Positions 43,958 to 53,476 of a stretch of 64,000 nt of DNA are shown here, piece after piece. Source of the DNA: Novosphingobium sp. SG751A (GTDB lineage Bacteria > Pseudomonadota > Alphaproteobacteria > Sphingomonadales > Sphingomonadaceae). Each line of letters begins with the position of its first letter. Position 1 is the first letter of the stretch. A program made the position numbers and the translations under genes. The notes beneath the pieces were generated by a model. It was not told the origin of the DNA. It was given only the letters and a program-made list of their open reading frames with translations, and searched no databases. The DNA is taken from NCBI RefSeq assembly GCF_013149295.1, contig NZ_JABGCB010000006.1, forward strand, positions 269,775 through 333,774, read 5' to 3'.

Positions 43958-44078
43958 TCATGCTCCTTTCGCTGTATCTTCGCCTGCGCCTTTAATCGCT
44001 TTGCCCGCCCATGCCCAGAGCCTTCAACGCCTCGACTTGGCTGTTGATGCGGCTGCTGAGGCTTGGGGCTTTTCCGTG

Positions 44079-44290
44079 TCAGAGCGCAAAGGGCAGCGAG
44101 CGCAGCCTCTTGCCCGTGGCGTCAAAGATCGCATTGGCCAGCGCCGGGATCACCGGGGGCAGGGCCGGTTCGCACAACCCTCCCGGCGGCGCATCAGAGG
44201 GGACAAAGGCGACCTCCACCATGGGCAGGCGGTCGATCCTGGCAAAGGGGTGATCGTGGAAATTGCTCTGCTGGACCTGCCCGCCCGCGG
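44079..44290 (-). pseudogene. remnant of a second IorB-type large subunit (C-terminus only)
   Basis: About 70 codons in frame to the stop at 44079 match the last part of isoquinoline oxidoreductase large subunits: QVQQSNFHDHPFARIDRLP, VEVAFVPSD and LPPVIPALANAIFDATGKR. The sequence aligns by eye with the same region of the intact gene at 40322-42493 ([17 protein letters not shown]...). The rest of the protein is missing, and upstream codons (to 44339) look unrelated. It is therefore a truncated relic, with the break at about 44290, not a functional gene. Confidence 0.72.
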
Positions 44291-44563
44291 TGGATGGGCG
44301 CAACCTTTGGTTGAGTGATCCTCTCACGGTGCCGATCAACTGGCAAAGAGGAATCCTGTGATCGGCATATTTACCTTTGCTCTATCGCTGTCGAGGTTGG
44401 GCCTATCAAGGCATCATTTTCCGGAGTTGCTTGGCCGAGTTGCGGGCTGATGCGCCTCCCTCGCTATACGCGCGAAGCATCGACTCCCGCTACGATCATC
44501 GCTATTAGTACGCCATATAACAACTTGCGCCTTTATTGCAGCAAGACCTAACGGGAGATCGCG

Positions 44564-45484
44564 ATGTTTCAAAAGCACGCCACTGGCTCGATCGGCGCGA
44601 GTAAGAGGCTAGATTATTGGAACAATCTTGTATCGACTATGTTTCCCGGCATGACGGTCGATGGCGCGCAGGCCATCAATGCCAGTTGGACGGGATGTCG
44701 TCTGGGCGATTTTGGCCTTAGTTTGGCCAGTTCGGAACGCGCTTCGGTTCGCCGCTGGGCAGGCGGCACGCCGCAATCGTCCGAAGGCAGCGGGCTGATC
44801 CATTTCCAGTCGCAAGGCTTTAGCGCAACCGGGCAATGCGGCCGCAACGCCGGGCTGTTTTCCGGCGATCTGACCTTCTGCGCGCCCGACGAACCTTACA
44901 CGATAGAGATTTCCGACCGCAACGTCATGTTCGTCATCGATTTTCCCTGGGCGGCTCTGGAACAGGCCGGGGCAACGCCCGGACTTGTCCTGCGCCACCA
45001 GACACCGGCGATGGGCGTGCTGCACGGTTTTGTGGGGTCGGTGTTCAGCCAAAGCTGGAACGGGATGCCGGCAGAGGAGGAGCGCTCCGCCTTAGGCGAC
45101 GTGCTGCATCGGCTTTTGCTTAACGCGCTCAGCACGCAAGCGGGGCAAAGGACCCAAACCGGCCTGCGCGAACGCTTACTTGGCTTTGTCGAGGGCAATC
45201 TGGGCAATAGCAGCTTGCGCAGCGGGTCGATTGCGTTGGGGTTGGGCGTGCCTCAGCGCGATGTGCAGATGGTCTTTGCCGAAATGGCCACCACTGCCAG
45301 CGACTATATCAATAGCCGCCGCCTAGCGCTGGCCGCTCATCGGCTGCGTTCAGGCCCGCGCGGCGCATCCTTGACCGATCTGGCCTATGAGCTGGGCTTT
45401 TCCGATGCCGCCCATTTCAGCCGCCGTTTCCGCGAGCGCTTTGGCGAAGCGCCCAGCACTTATGGGCGCAGGTTTGGTCAATAG
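44564..45484 (+). CDS. AraC-family transcriptional regulator
   Basis: 306 residues. The N-terminal 170 residues match the AraC-binding-like domain of AtzR/FeaR-type activators (DYWNNLVSTMFPGM, GDLTFCAPDEPYTIEI). The C-terminus has two helix-turn-helix motifs, the second very typical: LTDLAYELGFSDAAHFSRRF followed by RERFGEAPSTYGRR. It lies directly upstream of, and in line with, the TonB receptor-dehydrogenase operon and probably activates it. A pair of GTTCAAG direct repeats lies between the two. The region upstream of it (44290-44563) is lower in GC and has no gene. Confidence 0.87.
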   Translation: MFQKHATGSIGASKRLDYWNNLVSTMFPGMTVDGAQAINASWTGCRLGDFGLSLASSERASVRRWAGGTPQSSEGSGLIHFQSQGFSATGQCGRNAGLFSGDLTFCAPDEPYTIEISDRNVMFVIDFPWAALEQAGATPGLVLRHQTPAMGVLHGFVGSVFSQSWNGMPAEEERSALGDVLHRLLLNALSTQAGQRTQTGLRERLLGFVEGNLGNSSLRSGSIALGLGVPQRDVQMVFAEMATTASDYINSRRLALAAHRLRSGPRGASLTDLAYELGFSDAAHFSRRFRERFGEAPSTYGRRFGQ

Positions 45485-45490
45485 GCGTTT

Positions 45491-45520
45491 GTTCAAGTCA
45501 AGAGCGGCCGGACGTTCAAG
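45491..45520. promoter_or_regulatory. candidate AraC-type direct repeat
   Basis: GTTCAAGTCA (45491) and GTTCAAGACA (45514) share nine of ten bases and are 23 bp apart, about two helical turns, on the same strand. They lie between the AraC gene and the receptor gene. Confidence 0.4.
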
Positions 45521-45594
45521 ACAGGCAATGCTATAGGGAATAACGTTTCCTCCATAAAGGCGGGGCCAACCGCCGCCACAGGAGAGGAAACACC

Positions 45595-48180
45595 ATGCGA
45601 AATCGCCTTTTCGTCACCAGTGCGATTGTTTTGACCATGGCCGCAACGCCCGCACTGGCCCAGTCCGCGCCTTCAGATTCCGCCATTGGCGAGATCGTTG
45701 TCACCGCCCAGAAGCGCTCGGAAAACATCCAGACCGTGCCCATCGCGATCAGCGCTTTTACCGCAATGGCGCTCAAGGAACGTTCGGTCACTTCGGTCGC
45801 CTCGCTTTCCTCGCTCACGCCCAATGTCAATTTGGATGGCGGCACACCCTTTTCCGGATCCTCGGCGGTGCTCTCGGCCACTATCCGCGGCATTGGTTCG
45901 GATGACTTTGCCTTCAATATTGATCCGGGCGTCGGCATTTATCTGGACGGCGTCTATCTGGCGCGCACCGTTGGCGCCAATCAGGATTTGCCTGATGTGG
46001 AACGGGTCGAGATCCTGAAAGGCCCGCAAGGCACGCTGTTTGGCCGCAACACCATCGGCGGCGCGATCAGCATCGTGACGCATGATCCGGGCAAGGTTTT
46101 CAAGGGCAGCTTTGACGCCACGACCGGCAGCTTCAACATGGTCAAGTTGCGCGCCACGGTCGATGTCCCGCTCACCCACAGCCTGTTTTCCTCGCTCACC
46201 GTGGCCAGCCTGAACCGTCAGGGCTTTCTCAAGCGCATTCCCTTTCCCGATCAGCGGGCGGGCAATGCCGATCCCTATACCAGCTTTTCCCACGCGGATT
46301 ATTCCAGCGCCTCGCGCGAGGGCGGCGATAATAGCGTAAGCCTGCGCGGCAAGTTGAAATGGGACAATGGCGGCGCGATTACCGCCACGTTCACCGGCGA
46401 TTTCACACGGCAGGACAGTCCTTCACAGGCCACCAAGCTGCTGGGCGTGTTTCCCAATGTGCCGGGGCCCTTTGCGGGCACGACAAATCTGCCCGGAACG
46501 GCTTTTGATCCCACCTCCAGCACCGGCTTCCTGTTTGCGGGCCTCTATAATTTCTGCATCAACAGCACGCCCAGCCAGATCGCGGGCCGCAATGCCCAAG
46601 GTCTTTGCGGCCCGCGCGGCACACAGTTTAATCCGCAATACCAGCTTGCGGGTCTCGGCAGCGTGAACACTGACAGCAATCCGCTCAACAACCGGCTGCC
46701 GTGGGATTCTCGCTTCGTGATCGCCGATCCCGACCTCTCCTATGCCACCGGACCAAGCTTCACCAAGCTTACCGCATGGGGGCTTGGCGGCACAGTGCAG
46801 GCCGAGGTCAGCCCCAATCTTACCATCAAGTCAATCACCGCCTATCGCCAGACCAATTGGAAGGGTGGGGTCGATGCCGATGGTTCGCCGCTGTCTTTCC
46901 TCGAACTCAGCTTTACGCAGAATCAGTGGCAGCTTAGCCAGGAACTGCAATTGCTGGGCAAGGCTTTTGATAAGAAGCTGAATTATGTGCTGGGCGCTTA
47001 CTATTTCAAGGAAAAGGGCGACCTGCACGATTATGTGGTTTTCACTGAAGGCTTGTTGCAGGTGGACGGCCTCAACAAATTCAACACCGAGAACTGGGCC
47101 GTGTTTGGACAGGTGGATTTTCGCCCCAGCGATCTGCTCGGCTTCACCGTGGGCGGGCGCTATACCAAAGAGCGCAAGGCGTTTGAAGGCGGACAGCAGG
47201 ATCTGAACGGCGGTAATTACAAGCTGTTTGGCTGCTCGGATGGCGCGGGCAATATTACGCCGGGTGGCCCGTTCCCGCTGGCGCCGGTGTCTTGCCAGAC
47301 AGCGCTGGGCTATCCCAATCCGGCCAATCCGGTACAGGTCTATGTGCCGGGGGTAAACCGCAAGAGCTTTTCCAATTTCTCGCCCAAGCTAGGTGTACAA
47401 CTGCATCCGGCCAAGGATATCATGGTCTATGGCTCGTGGTCGAAGGGTTATAAAACCGGCGGCTGGACAACGCGCCTGACCAATCCGCAAGGCAATGTCG
47501 CGCCCGATTTCAACGAGGAAAAGGCCACCACGCTGGAGGCGGGCATCAAGTCGAGCCTGCTTGACCGCCATTTGCAGATCAACCTTGCCGCCTTCACCAC
47601 GGCCTATAAAGGCGTCCAGCTCAACATCCAGATCGGCACCTCGCCCACGATTGCCAATGCTGGCGATGCGCGGATCAAGGGGCTGGAGCTTGAAGTGGTG
47701 GCAGCGCCGATCCGGGGCCTGACGATCAATGGCGCGGTGGGCTATATTGATGCGCATTACACCGCGCTGCTGCCCGCCGCTCTGGTCAATGCCAGCCCGA
47801 TCCCGGGCATTCAGGAAGGCATATTCGTCGGCGCATCGCTGCCCAAAACCGCCGATTGGAAGATCAACGTGTCGCCGCGTTACGAATATAGGATGGCAAG
47901 CGGGGCCTCGCTGGTGGCTTTGGGCGATTGGACCCATACGACGCAGGTGTGGAACGACATCGCGCGTTCGGATTTACTGCGCCGCCCGGCCAATGACATG
48001 TTCAACGCCAGCCTTGCCTATAACGCGCCCGAAGGCCGATATTCGATCACGCTGGGCGCGACCAACCTGACCAACACCCGCTATATTACCAGCGGAGGGG
48101 TGAACATCGCCGCAGGCACTGCCTTTGGCACCTATAACCGCCCGCGTGAATGGTATCTGCGCTATGGGATGAAGTTCTGA
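45595..48180 (+). CDS. TonB-dependent outer-membrane receptor
   Basis: 861 residues with a signal peptide ending ALA-Q at about 20, a TonB-box-like EIVVTAQKRSENIQTVPIAI, and a plug domain (SLSSLTPNVNLDGG, DVERVEILKGPQGTLFGRNT). The barrel ends in the canonical aromatic REWYLRYGMKF. It is of the sphingomonad plug type that also occurs with aromatic or terpene uptake. The stop overlaps the alcohol dehydrogenase start (TGATG), so receptor and catabolic genes are one transcription unit; this links uptake of a compound to oxidation of an alcohol. Confidence 0.9.
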   Translation: MRNRLFVTSAIVLTMAATPALAQSAPSDSAIGEIVVTAQKRSENIQTVPIAISAFTAMALKERSVTSVASLSSLTPNVNLDGGTPFSGSSAVLSATIRGIGSDDFAFNIDPGVGIYLDGVYLARTVGANQDLPDVERVEILKGPQGTLFGRNTIGGAISIVTHDPGKVFKGSFDATTGSFNMVKLRATVDVPLTHSLFSSLTVASLNRQGFLKRIPFPDQRAGNADPYTSFSHADYSSASREGGDNSVSLRGKLKWDNGGAITATFTGDFTRQDSPSQATKLLGVFPNVPGPFAGTTNLPGTAFDPTSSTGFLFAGLYNFCINSTPSQIAGRNAQGLCGPRGTQFNPQYQLAGLGSVNTDSNPLNNRLPWDSRFVIADPDLSYATGPSFTKLTAWGLGGTVQAEVSPNLTIKSITAYRQTNWKGGVDADGSPLSFLELSFTQNQWQLSQELQLLGKAFDKKLNYVLGAYYFKEKGDLHDYVVFTEGLLQVDGLNKFNTENWAVFGQVDFRPSDLLGFTVGGRYTKERKAFEGGQQDLNGGNYKLFGCSDGAGNITPGGPFPLAPVSCQTALGYPNPANPVQVYVPGVNRKSFSNFSPKLGVQLHPAKDIMVYGSWSKGYKTGGWTTRLTNPQGNVAPDFNEEKATTLEAGIKSSLLDRHLQINLAAFTTAYKGVQLNIQIGTSPTIANAGDARIKGLELEVVAAPIRGLTINGAVGYIDAHYTALLPAALVNASPIPGIQEGIFVGASLPKTADWKINVSPRYEYRMASGASLVALGDWTHTTQVWNDIARSDLLRRPANDMFNASLAYNAPEGRYSITLGATNLTNTRYITSGGVNIAAGTAFGTYNRPREWYLRYGMKF

Positions 48181-49271
48181 TGACGACGCCCGCCATTGCC
48201 GCCGTTTCCAGAGTGGTGGGGGAGGCCCCGCAACTCGAAATTGTCACCATAGACGATCCCCGCGCCGGCGAGGTTCTGGTCAAGCTGGTCGCCACGGGCA
48301 TATGTCACACCGATATGGTGATGCGCGATGGGCATTTGCCGGTGCCGATGCCGGTGGTGCTGGGCCATGAAGGCGCGGGCCATGTTGTGGCCGTGGGGGA
48401 GGGGGTCAGCCATGTCGCGCCCGGCGATGCGGTGGTGCTCTCCTTTGCCAGTTGCGGCGCCTGCCCAAGTTGCGAACTTGACGCGCCCTCCTATTGCCAC
48501 GCCTTCTTTTCGCGCAATTTCCTTGCCATGCGTGAGGATGACTCGACCGCGATTCATGATGGGGCAGGCCCGGTCCACAGCCATATCTTCGGCCAATCCT
48601 CCTTTGCCACTTATGCCATTGCCCATGGGCGCAATACGGTGAAGGTGGAAGCTGACTTGCCGCTTGAACTTATGGGGCCGCTGGGCTGTGGTTTCCTGAC
48701 CGGCGCGGGGGCCGTGCTCAATGCGCTGGATGTGAGGGAAGGGCAGGGTTTTGCCGTGCTGGGCGCGGGGGCGGTGGGTATGGCGGCGATCATGGCGGCC
48801 AAGATCCGCGGCGCCGCCCGCATCATCGCGGTGGATCGCTCGGCCGATCGCGTGGCGCTGGCGCTCTCGCTGGGTGCGACACAGGGCGTCGTGGCCGATG
48901 GGCGCCCTTTGGCCGAACATGGGCTGGCGGGGCTTGATCATGTGCTTGACACGACGGGTCATGTGCCGTTGATCGAGGAAGCGATCATGACGCTTGGGCC
49001 GCAGGGGCAGGCTGGTTTGGTGGCCGCCTTTGCGCCCGGTGCGCAGGTCAGGCTGGACGCGGCTTTTGTGATGAGCGCCGGGCGCGTGGTGCGGGGCATT
49101 GTCGAAGGCTCCGCTGATCCGCAAAGCTTGATCCCGCAGCTCGTTGCCTATTGGCGCGCAGGCCTGTTTCCGATCGAACGGCTGGTTCGCTTCTATCCCT
49201 TTGCCGAGATCGCGCAGGCCATTGCGGCCGGTGAGAGCGGCTCGGTCATCAAACCGATTGTGAGAATGTGA
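48180..49271 (+). CDS. zinc-dependent alcohol dehydrogenase (aryl/benzyl-alcohol type)
   Basis: 363 residues from the ATG at 48180. Catalytic zinc ligands are Cys in ATGICHTDMV, His-Glu in LGHEGAGHVV and Cys in GPLGCGFLTG. The structural zinc loop CGACPSCELDAPSYC is intact. The NAD-binding motif reads VLGAGAVGMAAIMAAKIRGA. Length and motifs fit XylB-like aryl-alcohol dehydrogenases. It is followed by an aldehyde dehydrogenase, giving an alcohol-to-acid route. The aldehyde dehydrogenase start lies three bases after this gene's stop. Confidence 0.87.
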   Translation: MTTPAIAAVSRVVGEAPQLEIVTIDDPRAGEVLVKLVATGICHTDMVMRDGHLPVPMPVVLGHEGAGHVVAVGEGVSHVAPGDAVVLSFASCGACPSCELDAPSYCHAFFSRNFLAMREDDSTAIHDGAGPVHSHIFGQSSFATYAIAHGRNTVKVEADLPLELMGPLGCGFLTGAGAVLNALDVREGQGFAVLGAGAVGMAAIMAAKIRGAARIIAVDRSADRVALALSLGATQGVVADGRPLAEHGLAGLDHVLDTTGHVPLIEEAIMTLGPQGQAGLVAAFAPGAQVRLDAAFVMSAGRVVRGIVEGSADPQSLIPQLVAYWRAGLFPIERLVRFYPFAEIAQAIAAGESGSVIKPIVRM

Positions 49272-49273
49272 AC

Positions 49274-50683
49274 ATGGAAAAGACACTGCGCCTCCTTATT
49301 GACGGGCAATTGGTGGACGGGGCGGGCACAATGCCGGTCATCAACCCGGCTACCGGGGCGGCTTTTATGCGGGCCGCCCGCGCCGATACGGCGCAATTGG
49401 ATGCCGCCGTAGCCGCAGGCCGGCGCGCCTTTCCCGCCTGGGCGCGGCATTCCTATGCCGAGCGCCGCGCGTATCTTGAGCGCTTTGCCGATGGCGTGGA
49501 GGCGCGTTTCGAGGAATTTGCCCGCCTGCTTACCATGGAACAGGGCAAGCCTCTGGATCAGGCGCGTTTTGAAGTGGGCGGGACGGTGGCCGGGCTGCGC
49601 TATTTTGCGGCGCAGGACATTGCGCCTCATGTCATTCGCGATACGCCCGAAGAGCGCATCACCGAACACCGCAGTCCATTGGGTGTGGTGGCGGCGATCA
49701 CACCTTGGAATTTTCCGCTGATCCTGCTGGTGGTCAAACTGGGGCCTGCTCTCATCACCGGCAATGTGGTGATCGCCAAGCCTGCGCCCTCCACCCCGCT
49801 GACCACTTTGCTGCTGGGCGAGGTGGCGGCCGATATTCTGCCCGCCGGTGTGTTTCAAACGCTGGCCGATGCTAATGATCTGGGTGGGCCGCTTTCTGCC
49901 CATGCGGGTGTAGCCCATGTCAGTTTCACCGGCTCCACCGCCACGGGCAAGAAGGTGTTGTCGAGCACCATCGACACGCTCAAGCGCTTCACGCTGGAAT
50001 TGGGCGGTAATGATGCAGCGCTGGTGCTGGACGATGCCGATGTGGCCAAGATCGCGCCGATGATTTTCAACGCGGCCATGGTCAATGCGGGGCAGGTGTG
50101 TCTGGCGGCAAAGCGGGTCTATGCCCCGCGCGTGCTTTATGACGATTTGTGCAAGGCTTTGGGCGATCTGGCGCGCAGGGCCGTCGTGGGCGATGGCATG
50201 GAGCAGGGTAGCCAGATCGGCCCCATCCAAAACGCCGCGCAATATGCCAAGCTGGTCGATTATCTGGCGCAGGCGCGTGAGGAGGGAACTGTCGTGGCTG
50301 GCGGCGAACCGCTTGAGCGAGGCGGCTATTTCATCGCGCCAACCATCGTGCGTGATCTGCCCCATGATGCCCGGCTGGTGCAGGAGGAGCAGTTTGGGCC
50401 GGTGCTGCCGTTGCTGCCCTATGATGATCTCGATGCCGCAATCGCGGCAATCAACGCCAGTGAATACGGCCTTGGCGGCACCATCTGGACAGGCGATCCT
50501 GATCGCGGCGAACAGGTGGCGGCGCTGATCAACAGCGGTACGGTATGGATCAACCGCCATCTCGATTTGCCCTTTGATGTGCCGTTTGGCGGGGCCAAAC
50601 AATCCGGCATTGGGCGGCAGCAGGGGCTGGAAGGCTTGCTGGAATTTACGCAGGCCAAGATTATCAACATGGCCAAAGCATAA
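49274..50683 (+). CDS. NAD(P)-dependent aldehyde dehydrogenase
   Basis: 469 residues from the ATG at 49274, with GAGAA seven bases upstream; a GTG at 49268 overlapping the previous stop is an alternative. Motifs: TPWNFPLILLVVKLGP, FTGSTATGKKVL, catalytic Glu in LELGGNDAAL and catalytic Cys in VNAGQVCLAAKRVY. It belongs to the broad benzaldehyde/succinate-semialdehyde-type branch. With the alcohol dehydrogenase next to it, it should complete oxidation to a carboxylate in the cytoplasm. Confidence 0.87.
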   Translation: MEKTLRLLIDGQLVDGAGTMPVINPATGAAFMRAARADTAQLDAAVAAGRRAFPAWARHSYAERRAYLERFADGVEARFEEFARLLTMEQGKPLDQARFEVGGTVAGLRYFAAQDIAPHVIRDTPEERITEHRSPLGVVAAITPWNFPLILLVVKLGPALITGNVVIAKPAPSTPLTTLLLGEVAADILPAGVFQTLADANDLGGPLSAHAGVAHVSFTGSTATGKKVLSSTIDTLKRFTLELGGNDAALVLDDADVAKIAPMIFNAAMVNAGQVCLAAKRVYAPRVLYDDLCKALGDLARRAVVGDGMEQGSQIGPIQNAAQYAKLVDYLAQAREEGTVVAGGEPLERGGYFIAPTIVRDLPHDARLVQEEQFGPVLPLLPYDDLDAAIAAINASEYGLGGTIWTGDPDRGEQVAALINSGTVWINRHLDLPFDVPFGGAKQSGIGRQQGLEGLLEFTQAKIINMAKA

Positions 50684-50706
50684 TCCGACCACAGGAGAGA
50701 ATTCCG

Positions 50707-51681
50707 ATGAGCAAGCCCTATGTTCGGCCTGATGTGGCGGCCTTTCTTGCCGCGATGGAGCAAAGTGGCGCGACGCCGGTCAATGAATTGCCGGTGGCCG
50801 CCGCGCGCATGGCGATCCGCAGCATGGGGCAGGCGATGGACCTGCCGCCAATACCGCTGGCGGTGGTGCGCGATCTGGCATGTGGCGAGATTCCCCTGCG
50901 GCTTTATGACAGCCTGAACGTGCGGCAGGCAGGACCGCTGATCCTGTTCTTTCATGGCGGCGGTTTTGTCTTCGGCGATCTGGATTCGCATGATTCCTTT
51001 TGCCGCTTTCTGGCGCAGCGCAGCGGTTTGCCAGTATTGGCGGTGGATTATCGTCTGGCGCCCGAACATCCCTTTCCCGCCTTTGTTGAAGATGCCGAGG
51101 CCGTGGCCAGATGGGTGGCCATGCAACCTGAAGCTTTGGGATTGGCTCTGAGCGGCCTTATCACCTGCGGAGACAGCGCGGGCGGACATCTGGCGATCCT
51201 CGTGGGGCAACGCCTTAGCGCCCGGCCTGCCGATCTGCCGGTTTTGGCGCAATGGGCCATTTACCCGTTTTTGGGAGCGGGCAGTGATTGGCCTTCTATG
51301 CGCGAATTTGGCGAAGGCTATATGCTAAGCCAAAGCGCGATGGATTGGTTCGATGGCCTTTGCGGCAAACCCGAAGGTGATCCGAGCTATAATTTGCTGC
51401 TCGGCCCGATCCCGCAAGTGCCGCTGGTCATCCAGATAGCGAGCCTTGACCCCTTGCGCGATGCGGCCTGCCATTATGCCGATATGGCGCGCAATGCCGG
51501 GGCCAAGGTGATTGAGATCGGGGCTGAGGGCATGATCCACGGCTATGTCAATATGCGCCTGGTCTTGGATTCAGCGCAGCAGGATATTGAGAATTTCCTC
51601 GCAGCCGGGCTGGCCTGCTTGGCGACGTCAGCAAGTGACGGTGGTTTTGGATTACTTAGGGCGTGTTATCGCGAAGCGTAA
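50707..51681 (+). CDS. alpha/beta hydrolase of the hormone-sensitive-lipase (type IV) family
   Basis: 324 residues with AGGAGAG upstream. The HGGGFVFGDLDSHD oxyanion motif and GDSAGGHLA nucleophile elbow are diagnostic; acid and His are in SLDPLRD and MIHGYVN. These enzymes hydrolyse short acyl esters. As last gene of the receptor-ADH-ALDH operon it may release the alcohol that the dehydrogenases then oxidise. The C-terminal 28 residues (after NFLAAGL) look poorly conserved, as if the original end were replaced. It converges on the carboxylesterase gene. Confidence 0.84.
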   Translation: MSKPYVRPDVAAFLAAMEQSGATPVNELPVAAARMAIRSMGQAMDLPPIPLAVVRDLACGEIPLRLYDSLNVRQAGPLILFFHGGGFVFGDLDSHDSFCRFLAQRSGLPVLAVDYRLAPEHPFPAFVEDAEAVARWVAMQPEALGLALSGLITCGDSAGGHLAILVGQRLSARPADLPVLAQWAIYPFLGAGSDWPSMREFGEGYMLSQSAMDWFDGLCGKPEGDPSYNLLLGPIPQVPLVIQIASLDPLRDAACHYADMARNAGAKVIEIGAEGMIHGYVNMRLVLDSAQQDIENFLAAGLACLATSASDGGFGLLRACYREA

Positions 51682-51710
51682 ATCCGTCGGATCGGGCTTT
51701 TGCTTGCCCC

Positions 51711-53366
51711 TTATCGGATGGCTTCGGCATCCGGCTGTTGCATGAAAAAACGCCGTTCAGTGCCTTCGGGGTCGCGCGCCACCCGGCATTGTGCATCGAT
51801 GATCATCGTTTCGCGCCGCTTCAGCGTATAGGCGGGCCATTGCGGTTGCCCCTTGGCTGCCGGGCGTCCGGTGTGGGCAAAATGCGCCCACATGTGGCTC
51901 ATGTTTTGCGCGGTTTTCAGGCGGGCCGGGTCGCGCGGGCCGAATTCGGGCGCCGTGTCGAATTTCATCGGAATGTCGGAGGCATGGGGCGATCCCTGCG
52001 GATAGGCGGTGCCTTCGACCGGTGTGGGGTCGCGGTAGTCGAGGATATAGGCATAGGCCGGAGCGCCGTGCTGGCGCGCCTTGGCCTCGGCGATATGGAT
52101 GGCATGGGCGCGCCATGGCGCAGCAGTGGCGATGGCCATAAAGAGCTGTGATGGGCTGGCATGGGGGCGGGATGCGCGAAAGGTGGCGATCCATTCGCCC
52201 GCACGCGGTCCGGCCATGGCGGTCACTCGGGCGATAAGACCCGCTTCATTCAGCCGGAAGGTTGCCGGATCGAGCCGGTTGAAAAACACGGCCTCATCCT
52301 TGCACCCGCCGATGATCAGCGGCTTATGCGCGGAAATTGCCGGGGCGGACCGCGCGAAGGGTTCCTCGGGCAGGATGGCGCCGTCGATGAAGGGCCAGAA
52401 CATCAAGGATGGCGGGCCCGAGGGCTGGCCGGGCAATTTCGTGCCGGGTTGCGCCGATGCGTCGCCGCCCGCCTGCGCCTTGATCAACGCCTCGGCGGGC
52501 AGGGATAGCAAGGTTTTGGCATCGCTGATCCCTAGCCGTTTCATCACCTCGCGCGTTACGGCGCTGGCCGCATCGGGGTCCATATGGCCGGGGCCGATCG
52601 AGCTTTCGATCGAGGCCTTGTGGAAATAGGCCGCCGCCGAAGGCATGGCATAGAGGCAGGCAGTCTTGCCCCCGCCGCCGCTTTCGCCAAAGATCGTGAC
52701 ATTGCCCGGATCACCGCCAAACGCGGCAATGTTGCGCCCGACCCAGCGCAGCACCATCACCAGATCCATCAACCCCTGATTGCCGGGATAGTCCTCGCCC
52801 AGCAACCGGCCAAGGTAGAGATAGCCCATGATGCCGAGGCGGTGATTGGATTGCACCACCACCACGTCATTCTCTGCCGCCAGCCTTGCGGCATCCTGCC
52901 ATGGGGCCGCGCCCGAGCCGACGACAAAGCCGCCCCCGTGCTGATAGACCATGACGGGGCGGGGTTTGCCATCAAGCGCCGGGGTCCAGACGTTGAGGAA
53001 CAGGCAATCCTCGGCCGGGGCGGGGCGGCCCGGCCCTATCGGTTGCCCGGCGGGCTGGAGCGAGGGCGCGCCAAAGGCTGAGGCATCGCGGATGCCGCTC
53101 CATGTCGGCGGCGGCACGGGCGAGCGGAAACGGCGGTCCGGGCCGGACACCGAACCGGCATAGGGGATGCCGCGAAACACTTTCACGCCTCGGTCATGGA
53201 TACCCAGCAGGCGGCCATCGTCGGTTTCGACCATCGGCCGGTCGAGCGCAGCCCCGCGCAACAGACTCGGCGCGGCCCCCCGCAACAGGCCCGGCGCGCC
53301 GATCAAAGTCAGACCGCCGGTTTGAAGAAAGCTGCGCCGGTTGAACGCATCGAAAGCCGCCATCAC
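51711..53366 (-). CDS. Tat-exported type B carboxylesterase
   Basis: 551 residues with a twin-arginine signal (NRRSFLQTGGLTLIG). Carboxylesterase signature AEDCLFLNVWTPALDG, oxyanion MVYQHGGGFVVGSG and nucleophile FGESGGGGKT are all present; the acid is probably in GCKDEAVFF and the His in MKFDTAPEF-to-MSHMWAHF. It should cleave esters in the periplasm, for example feruloyl, coumaroyl or acetyl esters. The double ATG gives a choice of start one codon apart. Located between an esterase operon and a GntR regulator gene, 110 bp apart. Confidence 0.86.
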   Translation of the reverse strand: MMAAFDAFNRRSFLQTGGLTLIGAPGLLRGAAPSLLRGAALDRPMVETDDGRLLGIHDRGVKVFRGIPYAGSVSGPDRRFRSPVPPPTWSGIRDASAFGAPSLQPAGQPIGPGRPAPAEDCLFLNVWTPALDGKPRPVMVYQHGGGFVVGSGAAPWQDAARLAAENDVVVVQSNHRLGIMGYLYLGRLLGEDYPGNQGLMDLVMVLRWVGRNIAAFGGDPGNVTIFGESGGGGKTACLYAMPSAAAYFHKASIESSIGPGHMDPDAASAVTREVMKRLGISDAKTLLSLPAEALIKAQAGGDASAQPGTKLPGQPSGPPSLMFWPFIDGAILPEEPFARSAPAISAHKPLIIGGCKDEAVFFNRLDPATFRLNEAGLIARVTAMAGPRAGEWIATFRASRPHASPSQLFMAIATAAPWRAHAIHIAEAKARQHGAPAYAYILDYRDPTPVEGTAYPQGSPHASDIPMKFDTAPEFGPRDPARLKTAQNMSHMWAHFAHTGRPAAKGQPQWPAYTLKRRETMIIDAQCRVARDPEGTERRFFMQQPDAEAIR

Positions 53367-53476
53367 GAGATCCCCGCAAGAACAGCCATGGAGCGTGGGG
53401 ATTATGCGTCCCTTGCGCCGGTGGCCGGATGGCGGTGCTTCTTGCGATAATCGGACGTGGCAAACAGGGTCCTAAA

